In this document: positions 34,828-45,072 of the stretch, one piece after another
Numbering within the stretch: position 1 is the first letter of the stretch
Layout: every line of letters begins with the position of its first letter
DNA from: Membranihabitans marinus
GTDB lineage: Bacteria; Bacteroidota; Bacteroidia; Chitinophagales; Saprospiraceae
Length of the DNA stretch: 64,000 bases
Assembly: GCF_021729155.1 (NCBI RefSeq)
Contig: NZ_JAJQYA010000022.1
Coordinates: 1 to 64,000, forward strand
Direction: 5' to 3'
Position numbers and translations under genes: made by a program
The notes under the pieces: generated by a model
What the model was told of the DNA's origin: nothing
Database searches by the model: none
Seen by the model: only the letters and a program-made list of their open reading frames with translations

Positions 34828-37800
34828 ATGGTTTTTAAGTCGGTGTTCCGCATATTGTTTTGTATTTTCTTGCTTTCAACATGTTTGATTAGTCTCCCTT
34901 CGCAAAAACTTTATGGTCAAAGGTTACCAGAGCCTTCTTCTTTCAAATATATAACTATAGAGGATGGTCTTCCTCAGAATGTAGTCAATGAAATATTACA
35001 AGACCGACAAGGATTTATGTGGTTTGGGACCAAAGACGGTTTGGCAAGGTTCGATGGATATGAATACAAGGTGTATAGTTTTGATGCCAGCGATTCAATG
35101 TCCCTTTCAAATAATTTCATAACCGTATTATTCGAAGACGAAAATGGGAATATATGGGTGGGAACTATTGATGGTCATGTCAATTTGTTTATTCCGCAAA
35201 CTGAGCAATTTTTCGATGTTCCTTTTATAGCCGATGATTTGGAAGTTAAGAAAATAACGACGATTCAGTCTTGTCCTAATGGCGAAATTTGGGTGGGGAC
35301 AGATGGCAATGGTCTATGGCATGGTGAATTAGACGGTCAGGCATTGAATCTGTTCACTGATTACGATGCCCAAACAGGGTTTTCACTTCAAGTTAGCCAT
35401 TTAGCTGTCGATGAAGAACAATTGTGGATTGCAGGAGAAAATGGGGTGTTCGAGTTGACTAGGCAAGGCCATGAATATAGATTAGAAGCCTTAGATTTTG
35501 GGGATTTTGTGGATAATAAGGAATTTCCTAAATGTGGAATTTCTGCCAATTATATTTTTGTCGATTCAGCAGAACTGTGGATAGGTCATGGTTGTGGACT
35601 CATCCATTGGGACAAGGAAAAGAAGAAAGCGAGTTTTTATCCCAATAAGTATGCAGATTACCGATATGGTTGGGGAAATATTTTTGAGATTAAAAAGGTG
35701 GATGATGGTTATTTGTGGTTGGGTATCTTGGAAGATCTGGTGATTTTTGATATTGAGTCTAAATCCTACAATTACTATGATGGCAAAGCCACTTATTTAC
35801 CTAAGGTAGGAATCAAATCTATATATAAAGATAATTCTGGAGTGGTGTGGTTGGGTAGTAATGGTGGAGGTTTAAGTGTGTGGAGTAAAAATGCTCATCG
35901 TTTTGGTCTATATATAAAACCCTATAGTGCAGAGGAACGAATCCCAAATTTTAGTGTGCGCACAATCTTCGAAGACGATAATGACAATGTATGGATTAGT
36001 TCTGGATTATTGTATCGATGGAATAGAAGAAGCAATACTTTGAAAAGTTATGAAACCAATTCCTACGACGCCGAGGACTTTGGCAATACAGGAGTTTGGT
36101 CCATTATTGAAGACTCAAAGGGCTATTTGTGGTTTGGGACATACGAAGGCCTGTATCGATATAATCCGGATACGGAAGTAGCAGAACATATTGAATTTAC
36201 TCCTAGTCTATTCGAGCGATATAATGACAAACTAATATTTGAGATTTTTGAAGATTCCCATCAGCAAATTTGGTTTACCGTAGGAAAATATTTGTGTAAG
36301 TTAAAATCGCTTAGTGGAGAGGTCGAAGAATATCCCATTTTGGATTATAGATTGGCGAATATTTCCGGTTTTGAGTCCATTTATGAGGATGATGAAGGTG
36401 TTTTTTATATAAATACCAATATGGGCCTCATTAAATTTAATCCACAAACAGGCGATAGCAAATCCTATACAAATGATATCCATGATGTAAATAGCCTAAA
36501 CTTTAACGATGTAAAGTGTCTACTTCCCGACCCACAACAACCCGATGAAATATTATGGCTGGGTACTGGAGGAGGAGGTCTCAATAAATTTTATATAAAG
36601 GAAGAACGATTTGAAGCCTATACGGAAGCTGACGGTTTGCCCAATAATGTGGTCTATGGTATTTTGGCCGATGAGAACAACAACTTGTGGATGAGTACCA
36701 ATTTGGGACTGTCAAAATTCAATATCGAGGAAGAGACATTTACAAATTATACCAGTGATGACGGTCTGCAAAGTAATGAATTTAATTCTGGAGCCTATTT
36801 TAAAAGTAAAAGGGGGGAGATGTTTTTTGGAGGAATTAAAGGACTAAACTATTTTTATCCCCACGATCTTGTTGCCAATCCTGTAGGACCAAAAGTGGCA
36901 CTTACTGATTTCAAAATAGCTAATCACTCAGTTGAAATAGGGGATTCTACTGGGATTTTGCCCCAAGCATTGGCTTATACCTCTGAGATTGTACTGCCTT
37001 ATAAAATGGCCAATATTTTTAGTTTTACCTTTGCCGGATTGGAATATTCAGCGGTTGAAAAGAATACCTACGCTTACCAGCTCATGGGTTTTAATGACGA
37101 TTGGGTGTATTCGGGTCATGAACGCTCTTCAACTTATACCAATATTTCTCCAGGAAAGTACACTTTTAGAGTAAAAGCGGCCAATAACGATGGAGTGTGG
37201 AATGAGGAGGGCAAAGAAATATCTATCACTATTTTACCGCCCTACTGGCAATCAGAAGTTGCTTACTTTCTCTACATCCTTTTAGCTTTGTTGATAATTT
37301 ATGGTATTTGGAGCTACTTTTACAAAAGGAATTTGATGAGGAACCAGATTTTGTATCAGCAATTAGAGCGAGATAAGTTGCTGGCTTTGGATGAAATAAA
37401 GACTCAATTTTTTGCAAATATTTCTCATGATTTAAGAACACCGCTCACCTTGATCAAAGGTCCAGTTGAAACCCTGTTGACTGAGAATACTTCTGCAGAG
37501 CAAACTAGATTGTTGCAAGTGGTGCAAGAGAATACCAATCGCTTAAAAAGTTTAATCGATCAAATCCTAGACATTTCTAAATTGGATGCTGTAGGTATCG
37601 CATTGGAAAAATCGGAAATGGACATCATTTCTTTTGCGAAAGGAGTGTTTTCGTCTTATGCATTCTATGCAGAAACAAAGGAAATAGAAATGGTAGTAGA
37701 GTCGAATTGGGACAGTCTCAACCTTGAATTTGATTCAGGACAACTCGAAAAGGTTTTTCATAATTTAATTTCTAATGCCTTTAAGCATACCCAAAAAGGG

Positions 37801-38961
37801 GGACAAATAAAGTTAATCATAGGCAAAGGGAGTGAAAATAAATACAGTAAATGGCAGCAAAAATCTTATGTCGAGATATCTATTAAAAATACCGGATCTC
37901 AATTGCCTGATGACGTATTACCCAAGTTGTTCAATAAGTACTACACTTATCAAACAGAGAATAGTGGCGCGGGCTTGGGCTTGACTATTGTTAAAGAAAT
38001 GGTTGAACTACACGGTGGTTTCGTACGCGTTGGGAATACGAAAAAAGGTATTCGATTTTCATTTTTATTACCCGTAAAAGCCGAAATATTAAGTCGCAGT
38101 CTTAAGACGGTATCGCGTCAAATAATATCACATATACCCACTATTGTGACTAAGTCTAGTCAGGTAGATGCCATAGCAGAATTTGTATCGCCCAATGAAA
38201 ACCCTCTGATTTTAATCGTAGAAGATACATATGATTTACGCAAATTTTTGGCTCAAGTATTGCAGAAAAAATATCGGGTCATTGAAGCTGGAGATGGCGA
38301 AGAAGCTTTGGAAATCGCTATCGAACAGATTCCAGACCTAATTGTGTCTGATTGGATGATGCCAAAGATGGATGGATTGCAATTTTGTGCTTCCATTAGA
38401 GAAAATTTACTTACTTGCCATATCCCTGTAATTATACTTACGGCAAGGGCTATGCAGCATGAAGTTATTGATGGCTATGACAAAGGAGTAGACCAATATT
38501 TGACCAAGCCATTCTCCTCCGAGGAATTGTTGGTTCGGATTAAAAATTTACTCGATCAGCGAAAATTATTGAAAAATTTATTTCAAAGTCAGAATGATGA
38601 ATTCCTTCCCGACAGAGAAATTAGCCAAAAAGAAAAAGAGTTTCAAACGCAAATATTGGAATTGTTGGAAGAGAATCTATCTAATCCTGATTTTTCAGCC
38701 AATGAATTTTGTAAGGTGTTTTTTATGAGTGAGCGTCAAATGCGGAGAAAAATTAATGCTGAATTTAACATGACGCCAAATCAGCTGATTCGTAATTTTA
38801 GATTACATAAGGCAAGGGAATTATTGAGAAATACCAATAGTTCGATTACTGAAATTTGTTTTGCTGTAGGGTTTAATGAGCTCACTTATTTCTCAAAAAG
38901 GTATAAAGAATTTTACGGCCATTCTCCTTCTGAGGTGAGGGCTGGAAATGTAAGTCCTTGA
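34828..38961 (+). CDS. Hybrid two-component system protein (sensor, kinase, receiver, AraC output)
   Basis: A 1377-residue single-protein signalling system typical of Bacteroidota polysaccharide loci. Order: signal peptide (about 1-30); two-part periplasmic beta-propeller of Reg_prop repeats (about 40-690; DGLPQNVVNEILQDRQGFMW, VWSIIEDSKGYLWFGTYEGL); Y_Y_Y domain (about 720-805); one membrane helix (about 812-832); histidine-kinase dimerisation domain with His867 in NISHDLRTPL; HATPase domain (NLISNAFKHT, GAGLGLTIVKEM); receiver domain with Asp1175 in VSDWMMPKMDG; and an AraC-type DNA-binding domain at the end (MSERQMRRKI, EICFAVGFNELTYFSKRYKE). It should bind an oligosaccharide in the periplasm and activate nearby SusC/SusD operons. 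Confidence 0.96.
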   Translation: MVFKSVFRILFCIFLLSTCLISLPSQKLYGQRLPEPSSFKYITIEDGLPQNVVNEILQDRQGFMWFGTKDGLARFDGYEYKVYSFDASDSMSLSNNFITVLFEDENGNIWVGTIDGHVNLFIPQTEQFFDVPFIADDLEVKKITTIQSCPNGEIWVGTDGNGLWHGELDGQALNLFTDYDAQTGFSLQVSHLAVDEEQLWIAGENGVFELTRQGHEYRLEALDFGDFVDNKEFPKCGISANYIFVDSAELWIGHGCGLIHWDKEKKKASFYPNKYADYRYGWGNIFEIKKVDDGYLWLGILEDLVIFDIESKSYNYYDGKATYLPKVGIKSIYKDNSGVVWLGSNGGGLSVWSKNAHRFGLYIKPYSAEERIPNFSVRTIFEDDNDNVWISSGLLYRWNRRSNTLKSYETNSYDAEDFGNTGVWSIIEDSKGYLWFGTYEGLYRYNPDTEVAEHIEFTPSLFERYNDKLIFEIFEDSHQQIWFTVGKYLCKLKSLSGEVEEYPILDYRLANISGFESIYEDDEGVFYINTNMGLIKFNPQTGDSKSYTNDIHDVNSLNFNDVKCLLPDPQQPDEILWLGTGGGGLNKFYIKEERFEAYTEADGLPNNVVYGILADENNNLWMSTNLGLSKFNIEEETFTNYTSDDGLQSNEFNSGAYFKSKRGEMFFGGIKGLNYFYPHDLVANPVGPKVALTDFKIANHSVEIGDSTGILPQALAYTSEIVLPYKMANIFSFTFAGLEYSAVEKNTYAYQLMGFNDDWVYSGHERSSTYTNISPGKYTFRVKAANNDGVWNEEGKEISITILPPYWQSEVAYFLYILLALLIIYGIWSYFYKRNLMRNQILYQQLERDKLLALDEIKTQFFANISHDLRTPLTLIKGPVETLLTENTSAEQTRLLQVVQENTNRLKSLIDQILDISKLDAVGIALEKSEMDIISFAKGVFSSYAFYAETKEIEMVVESNWDSLNLEFDSGQLEKVFHNLISNAFKHTQKGGQIKLIIGKGSENKYSKWQQKSYVEISIKNTGSQLPDDVLPKLFNKYYTYQTENSGAGLGLTIVKEMVELHGGFVRVGNTKKGIRFSFLLPVKAEILSRSLKTVSRQIISHIPTIVTKSSQVDAIAEFVSPNENPLILIVEDTYDLRKFLAQVLQKKYRVIEAGDGEEALEIAIEQIPDLIVSDWMMPKMDGLQFCASIRENLLTCHIPVIILTARAMQHEVIDGYDKGVDQYLTKPFSSEELLVRIKNLLDQRKLLKNLFQSQNDEFLPDREISQKEKEFQTQILELLEENLSNPDFSANEFCKVFFMSERQMRRKINAEFNMTPNQLIRNFRLHKARELLRNTNSSITEICFAVGFNELTYFSKRYKEFYGHSPSEVRAGNVSP

Positions 38962-39130
38962 TAGTGAATGTTGAATTGTGTGAGTGTCCGTTTTGTTACA
39001 ACGGTTGTCCGAAAAGTATAAGCTGTGTAATGCCTTATTGGTTAGCTTAGAGTCGATGTTGTAACTATAGTAATCGTAGTCGAGGTGCAATGATTTCTAT
39101 GGTGCAGAATCTACCCTAAAACTAACAGCT

Positions 39131-39475
39131 ATGAATTACCTAATGACTTACTTAGTCTATTTGTGGATTCCTTTTTCTACAATAAATCCAGTAAATGAAG
39201 CTTTGCCTTCATGGAGTTCAAATGAACGATTGAGCCATGATATCGAATGGATGTTAAACGCACCAGAACTCAAATTCAAATTTTCTCAAAAAGTTAGAAT
39301 ATCCTTGTTTGTGACAGCAGATCGCCAGATGGTTGTCCTAAAAACCGATGCCAGAAAGAAGAAAATTGATGGCTTTATTAAATCTCGGTTGAATTACAAA
39401 AAAATTAAGATTGCCGATATCGAATCCGACAAGATATATACCATTAAAGTCGATTTTGAACTAAATGGAGAATAG
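39131..39475 (+). CDS. Small exported hypothetical protein
   Basis: A 114-residue protein with a likely signal peptide (about 1-24). The mature part is alpha/beta, with KVRISLFVTADRQMVVLKTD and a final IYTIKVDFEL strand; this resembles the small beta-alpha-beta C-terminal domain of TonB-like proteins, but lacks the rest of a TonB protein. The gene stands alone between the hybrid sensor and cassette 3. Function unknown. Confidence 0.65.
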   Translation: MNYLMTYLVYLWIPFSTINPVNEALPSWSSNERLSHDIEWMLNAPELKFKFSQKVRISLFVTADRQMVVLKTDARKKKIDGFIKSRLNYKKIKIADIESDKIYTIKVDFELNGE

Positions 39476-39669
39476 TGTGATTAAGCTCCTGGTGTATGGA
39501 TGCCATATACAACAAATCTTAGTCCATGGAAATGAGAGATGGTGTAGAATAAGTTATTTCAAAAAACTAAATGGAGGATTATTTAAAGAAATAAACGAAT
39601 ACTTAAGTTGAAATCTTGAACTGAGTTTCGAAAGAGAAAAGATTAAGTCAGTAACAATCTTTTTATGCC

Positions 39670-39710
39670 AAAAGTCATTCTGCTAAAGTGTGGAATGGCT
39701 TTTGTTTTTT
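39670..39710 (+). terminator. Intrinsic terminator, plus-strand orientation
   Basis: AAAAGTCATTC and GAATGGCTTTT form an 11-bp stem with one G-U pair and a 12-nt loop, followed by GTTTTTT. The T-run orientation serves plus-strand transcripts from the small exported protein gene ~195 bp upstream. It also abuts the stop of the minus-strand sigma gene. Confidence 0.7.
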
Positions 39711-40230
39711 ATGCCCCTAATAATATGGTCATCAATAAAAAGTAATCTGGATTGATTTTGTGTTTTAATTGTTTAAGTGCTTGCGCGAGATGGTTTTTAG
39801 CTGTGTAAGGTGAAATATTTAGCTGCTTACCGATTTCTTCAAGAGACAAACCCTCTATTTTGTTTAAGCGATAAACGGTCTGTTGTCTTTTAGGTAGGTC
39901 GCAAAGCACTTTTTCGAGGTGATTAATTAAATCATTTCTATACACTTCCTTTATGAGATTGTTTTCGTTCTTATTAGAATCTATCGTATTCCATACCTTT
40001 TCCCGGTAGGCTTGATTTCTAAATAATTTTTTGAAATGGTCCATCACCATGTTATGTGCAGTAGTTAAAATGTACTTTTCAACATCTAAAACTTCCTGGA
40101 ATTTATCTCGATTAATCCATAGCTTAATCATGACATCTTGTGTAAGGTCTTCCAGTTCGGGTTGAACTTTTATGTAATGGGATAGAAACCCATAGACGCG
40201 CTTTCGATATTCAAGTATAAAATGATCCAT
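39709..40230 (-). CDS. ECF-type RNA polymerase sigma-70 factor (cassette 3, inverted)
   Basis: A 173-residue FecI-like sigma factor with region 2 (QPELEDLTQDVMIKLWINRD) and region 4 (LCDLPKRQQTVYRLNKIEGL, LEEIGKQLNISPYTAKNHLA). It is of a different subgroup from the other two: region 4 ends in LKHKINPDYFLL and lacks YQSVLNNLQ. Unlike them, it is transcribed away from its FecR partner at 40432, with ~200 bp between the two starts. The last ~15 residues are hydrophobic (YFLLMTILLGA), as often seen in this subgroup. Confidence 0.9.
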   Translation of the reverse strand: MDHFILEYRKRVYGFLSHYIKVQPELEDLTQDVMIKLWINRDKFQEVLDVEKYILTTAHNMVMDHFKKLFRNQAYREKVWNTIDSNKNENNLIKEVYRNDLINHLEKVLCDLPKRQQTVYRLNKIEGLSLEEIGKQLNISPYTAKNHLAQALKQLKHKINPDYFLLMTILLGA

Positions 40231-40431
40231 TTGAAATTTTATAATTGATAAAATTAATGTGAATAAAGCTGATCTAAATGTAAAGTGGTAGTATAATATT
40301 CCTGTAATATAAGGATTTGGAAATAAATATAAAATAATTTAAGCTTTAACTAGTCTTTTTTATTCTGGAAACAGTCTAACTGTCCTGAAAAATGTCTGTG
40401 AATTTATTTTTTAACTATTAAATAAGATCAA

Positions 40432-41385
40432 TTGGAAGATAAATCAAACCAAATCCAGAAGTTGTTGTCCAAATACAAGGACAATAGTATTACTTCCAGC
40501 GAATTTGAGGAGTTGATAACATTGATGAAGAATGATGATTTGACGTTAAAATCGGAGATGTCTGCTCATTGGCAGTCAAATTACAGTGCTGTTGATGTTA
40601 GTCAGTCAAAGTCTAAGGGGAAGCAATTGATTTATTTGAGATTGGCTGCCTCCGTTTTGATAATTATCGCGCTGTGGTTTTTATTGACCATAGACAAAAG
40701 CCAAGATCAGACAATGGTTTATAGTACAGGGAATGGAGAGGTCTTAAATATTGAATTAAATGATGGATCTGTGGTTATGTTGAATGCTAATTCAGAATTG
40801 ACAGTGGCAAGTGATTTTGATCACAGTATGGTAAGACAAGTGAATTTGGAAGGGGAGGCCTATTTTAAAGTGGCTAAATCAGAGGATGATAATCATAAAA
40901 AACGAGGATTTCAAGTCAAGACAGCAGATATAGTTATTGATGTATTAGGTACTATTTTTAATGTGAATGCTAGAAAGGGGGAGCAAAGGCAAGAGGTTTT
41001 TTTGGAAGAGGGAAGTATCCATTATCAGATAGCAGAAGGTGAGAAAAAACCGCTGATGCCCGGTGAAAAAATTGTATACGATGATAAGACTTCGGAATTG
41101 GTCATTCAAAAAAATATCGATGTAGATGGCGTAGCTTCTTGGACCAAAGGCATATTGAGCTACCACGATGAAACACTAGGTGATGTTTTGAGAAACCTTG
41201 AATTACTGTTTGGAATTAGCTTGAAATGCAGTGATGATATAGAAGCAGAAAGAAGAATTAATCTAGGGGTGCCCTATATGGATTGGGAAAATACCAAGAA
41301 GGCATTGGAAATGGCCTTGGGCATTGTCATAGAGAAAGAAGGTCATGGATATTTGATATTAAATAATGATCAGATCTCAGATTGA
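40432..41385 (+). CDS. FecR-type anti-sigma factor (cassette 3)
   Basis: A 317-residue single-pass membrane anti-sigma factor. The only start giving a full N-terminal domain is TTG at 40432 (MEDKSNQIQKLLSKYKDNSI). Membrane helix at about 70-87 (LAASVLIIIALWFLLT). The periplasmic FecR core has IELNDGSVVMLNANSELTV, VNLEGEAYFKV, IDVLGTIFNV and EVFLEEGSIHY, then a DUF4974-like end (SWTKGILSYHDETLGDVL). It is divergent from its sigma gene and is followed at 33 bp by SusC-3. Confidence 0.9.
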   Translation: MEDKSNQIQKLLSKYKDNSITSSEFEELITLMKNDDLTLKSEMSAHWQSNYSAVDVSQSKSKGKQLIYLRLAASVLIIIALWFLLTIDKSQDQTMVYSTGNGEVLNIELNDGSVVMLNANSELTVASDFDHSMVRQVNLEGEAYFKVAKSEDDNHKKRGFQVKTADIVIDVLGTIFNVNARKGEQRQEVFLEEGSIHYQIAEGEKKPLMPGEKIVYDDKTSELVIQKNIDVDGVASWTKGILSYHDETLGDVLRNLELLFGISLKCSDDIEAERRINLGVPYMDWENTKKALEMALGIVIEKEGHGYLILNNDQISD

Positions 41386-41418
41386 AATTAAATTATTGGA
41401 GACAAAAACAACAGAATT

Positions 41419-44400
41419 ATGAATAAAATTTTAACTACGGTACTAGCTGTTTTTGCCATGTTGTATTCCTTTCATGTCGATGGGAAGGAGGTGTTGGATG
41501 GCATTAAGCTGAGTGAAGCACTTGACAAAATCAGTATTGATTACAATGTCTATTTTACTTTTGACAGAGATATGGCATCTCGATATACGGTGGAATATAG
41601 GCCTCAGGAATTGCAATCGGCAGAGGAGGCTATTCACACTGTGTTGTCTGGAACCAATCTTGCTTATCAGATTTTTGACAAGCAATTTGTAATTATCTAT
41701 AGAAATGACAAGCAAGGATTGGAGTCGGTCCAAAAAATGGTAAGTCATTTGCAGCAATTTCTAAACGATAAAAACAAGGTGGTCAAAAACCGGATGAAAA
41801 AAGATAATCAAAGTATTGATTTATTGAACTTCGGTGGAGGACTCAAATCTTTAAAACCTTTTGAATTAAATATTTCAGGAAGGGTAACCAGTGCCAATGG
41901 AGATGTGCTCATCGGTGTAAATATTCTGGTGAAGGGTAGTAGTAAGGGGACAGTGACAGATGTGGATGGTTATTTTTCCATTGATGATATCGATGAACAA
42001 GCGGTATTGGTGTTTTCCTATATTGGTTATGAATCAATGGAAGTTCCAGTCAATGGAAGGACTTCTATAAATGTGATCTTGCAAGAAGATAGCCAGACTT
42101 TAAATGAGGTTGTCGTTACAGCATTGGGTATTCAGCGCAAGACGAGGGATGTGGGTTATTCTGTCCAGCAATTGGAAGGGGGCAGTATTCAGGAAGCTCG
42201 AGAAGTTAATTATTTGAATTCGCTTCAAGGAAAATTGTCCGGTGTTCAAATTGGAGGAAACAGCGGATCTATGGGTGGATCCTCAAAGGTGACTATCAGG
42301 GGGCAAACTTCCATTTCAGGTGATAACAATGCATTGTTTATAGTGGATGGAGTACCTATGGCCAATATGAATCTCAATTCGGTAGGTACTACCGGAGGTC
42401 AAGGTACAGGAGGTGGTGGATTTGACTGGGGGAATCCTGCTCAATTAATCAATCCCAATGATATCGAAAATATTGCCGTACTCAAGGGTGCCGCAGCTAC
42501 TGCATTGTACGGTAGTCGAGGACAGAATGGAGTCATTTATATTACCACCAAAACGGGAAAAGGCGCCGGTAAGTTATCCGTCAATTACGATATGAATCTT
42601 CAGTTTGATCAGGTGTCTCTCCTACCGGATTATCAAAATTCTTATGGAGGTGGAGGAAGTCCTGAATTTATGAAATTATATGTCAATGAAAATCCCAGTG
42701 GGTTTTTGCCTGGAGGGGGAAGTTATGACGATGGCGATGGCAAAGGAAGATATGATTTAATACCTGCTTATGGAGTAGATGAATCGTGGGGCCCTGCCCT
42801 CGATGGACGTTTGGTGAGACATTACTGGTCCTGGGATGCCGATAGAAATAATCCAAATTTTGGAATCGCAGCTCCCTGGGAAGCTCATCCGACCAATGTT
42901 GAAGACTTCTTTGAAACTGGGGTGACTTTTTCAAATAATTTGTCGGTGGCAAGTAGTAATGAAAATGGTTCTATTCGATTTTCACTTGGGCATACCAATC
43001 AAAATTTCATCTATCCTGGTAGTGACTTAGAGCGTTTCTTTATGGGGCTAAATACGACCTATAAGTTTACCGATCAATTGACTTTTAGCGGTGGAATAAA
43101 TTATGTCAATGATGGGTCAAAAGGACGTCCTGGAACAGGATTTTATGGAAATAATCCCATGTTGTTCTATGTTATGTACGGACAGCGCCAGATCAATGAT
43201 GAATATTTTAGAAATTATAAATACGAAGATGGATCTGAACAAGGTTGGAATCGAAGGGCATGGAATATTCAGCAACCGGCCTTTACTCAGAGTCCGTATT
43301 GGAATCAATATGAAAACTATGCCACAGATCAAAACAAAAGGTATTACGGAAATGCGGGCTTAACTTATAAGTTTTCTGAGCAATGGTCGGCCGATGTTCG
43401 AGTGTTTTCCGACGATTTAAATCATTTAGACGAAACAAGGGCGGCAAAAGGCTTCTTTGTGGGATCCTACGCCAAGCGTCAGTTTGTGTTTAATGAAACC
43501 AATTATCAGGCTACTTTAAATTATAAAACCAAGTTGTCTAATAAGTGGTCATTGGATGGCGTAGCTGGAGGTAATATATTGAGTACGCGGTCTACTGAAG
43601 ATCTTGGAAATACCAATGGCGGACTCCAGAGTCCAGATGTTTATGTACTTCAGAATTCAGTATCTTCAGCTCGTATTCGTACTTTTTATAGCAGAAAACA
43701 GACCAACTCACTTTTTGCATCTGCTACTTTGGGCTATAACAACTACCTCTTTGTGACGGCTACTGGTAGAAATGATTGGGCCTCAACCCTCTATCAGACT
43801 GGAAATTACTCATATTTTTATCCATCCCTGGCAGGGTCATTTATATTTACTGATTTAATGTCACAGTCTGATTTGCTGACATTTGGTAAGTTGAGATTGT
43901 CCTTGGCTCAAGTGGGGAATGACGGCCAGCCTTATACCGTGTCCAATTATTACGATTATGTAGAATCATTTGGATCATATCCCTTGCAAACGACATCGAA
44001 TTCCTTGTTTAATGCCGACCTCAAATCGGAGCTGACTTCAGAGGTGGAAGCTGGACTTGACCTACGTTTTTTCAAGGATCGTTTATCGACCAGTTTTACT
44101 TATTATGACAGAACGACTAAAAATCAGATTTGGAATGTTCAGATTCCCGCTGAAACAGGATTTTTGACCAAGGTTGTCAATGGGGGAAATGTTCAAAATA
44201 AGGGATTTGAGTTTTCGGTATCTGCCTATGTGATTCGAGCAGATGATTTTTCTTGGAAGTCCGCTCTTAACTTTTCCAAAAACCAGAATAAGGTATTGGA
44301 TTTAAATAGTACCAGTGATGAAGTAGGTGGTTTGGAGAGATTTGTCATAGGGACGGAGCGAAGAACGCGTAAAGTGTCTATGGTGGCAGAGGTAGGAAAG

Positions 44401-45045
44401 TCCCTCGGTACCATGTTGGGAACTGATTATGTGTACGATAGTAACGGCAATCCCTTGGTTGGAGAGAATGGGATATATTTAGTGACCTCTAGTCCAGTAG
44501 TCATCGGTGACGTCAATCCCGATTTTATCGGTGGATTTTCCAATACATTTACATACAAAGGAGTTTATCTGTCGGCCTTGTTGGATTTTCAGAAAGGAGG
44601 TGATTTCTTTTCTTATACCAATCTATACGGCAACAAGTCTGGAATGTTGGCTCAGACAGCTGAAAACGGCATTAGAGAAAATGGTATAATTGTACCTGGT
44701 AAGAGAGAAGATGGTACGGTGAACAACGTATCTATTTCTGCGCAATCTCATTTTAATTCCAATGGTGGCAATCGCATTAGCAAAGCCAACCTATACGACG
44801 GAAGTTTTATTTATTTGAGAGAAGTGCGTATGGGTTGGAATGGTTCTTCAAATCTAGCTAGCAAGTTAGGGGTGGAAGCTTTGAGGTTGACACTCACCGG
44901 TCGGAATCTTTGGTTGATCCAGAGCAATGCGCCCAATGTAGACCCAGCCAATATTACCAATTCCAATGGTAATCAATTGGGTTTTGAAGGTGGTGCACTG
45001 CCGCCGGTTCGAAGTTTTGGAGTCAATATTAATCTAACCCTGTAA
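41419..45045 (+). CDS. SusC/RagA-type TonB-dependent transporter with STN domain (SusC-3)
   Basis: A 1208-residue outer-membrane importer. Order: signal peptide (about 1-22), STN domain (about 25-98; LSEALDKISIDYNVYFTF, QIFDKQFVIIYRND), carboxypeptidase-regulatory-like domain (about 152-228; ISGRVTSANGDVLIGVNILV), TonB-box region NEVVVTALGIQRKTR, plug with ALFIVDGVPM and AVLKGAAATALYGSRGQNGVI, and a barrel ending in SFGVNINLTL. The STN domain fits signalling through FecR-3 and the divergent sigma factor. SusD-3 follows at 27 bp. Confidence 0.95.
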   Translation: MNKILTTVLAVFAMLYSFHVDGKEVLDGIKLSEALDKISIDYNVYFTFDRDMASRYTVEYRPQELQSAEEAIHTVLSGTNLAYQIFDKQFVIIYRNDKQGLESVQKMVSHLQQFLNDKNKVVKNRMKKDNQSIDLLNFGGGLKSLKPFELNISGRVTSANGDVLIGVNILVKGSSKGTVTDVDGYFSIDDIDEQAVLVFSYIGYESMEVPVNGRTSINVILQEDSQTLNEVVVTALGIQRKTRDVGYSVQQLEGGSIQEAREVNYLNSLQGKLSGVQIGGNSGSMGGSSKVTIRGQTSISGDNNALFIVDGVPMANMNLNSVGTTGGQGTGGGGFDWGNPAQLINPNDIENIAVLKGAAATALYGSRGQNGVIYITTKTGKGAGKLSVNYDMNLQFDQVSLLPDYQNSYGGGGSPEFMKLYVNENPSGFLPGGGSYDDGDGKGRYDLIPAYGVDESWGPALDGRLVRHYWSWDADRNNPNFGIAAPWEAHPTNVEDFFETGVTFSNNLSVASSNENGSIRFSLGHTNQNFIYPGSDLERFFMGLNTTYKFTDQLTFSGGINYVNDGSKGRPGTGFYGNNPMLFYVMYGQRQINDEYFRNYKYEDGSEQGWNRRAWNIQQPAFTQSPYWNQYENYATDQNKRYYGNAGLTYKFSEQWSADVRVFSDDLNHLDETRAAKGFFVGSYAKRQFVFNETNYQATLNYKTKLSNKWSLDGVAGGNILSTRSTEDLGNTNGGLQSPDVYVLQNSVSSARIRTFYSRKQTNSLFASATLGYNNYLFVTATGRNDWASTLYQTGNYSYFYPSLAGSFIFTDLMSQSDLLTFGKLRLSLAQVGNDGQPYTVSNYYDYVESFGSYPLQTTSNSLFNADLKSELTSEVEAGLDLRFFKDRLSTSFTYYDRTTKNQIWNVQIPAETGFLTKVVNGGNVQNKGFEFSVSAYVIRADDFSWKSALNFSKNQNKVLDLNSTSDEVGGLERFVIGTERRTRKVSMVAEVGKSLGTMLGTDYVYDSNGNPLVGENGIYLVTSSPVVIGDVNPDFIGGFSNTFTYKGVYLSALLDFQKGGDFFSYTNLYGNKSGMLAQTAENGIRENGIIVPGKREDGTVNNVSISAQSHFNSNGGNRISKANLYDGSFIYLREVRMGWNGSSNLASKLGVEALRLTLTGRNLWLIQSNAPNVDPANITNSNGNQLGFEGGALPPVRSFGVNINLTL

Positions 45046-45072
45046 TTGTAAATCACCTATAAATAAGACATT

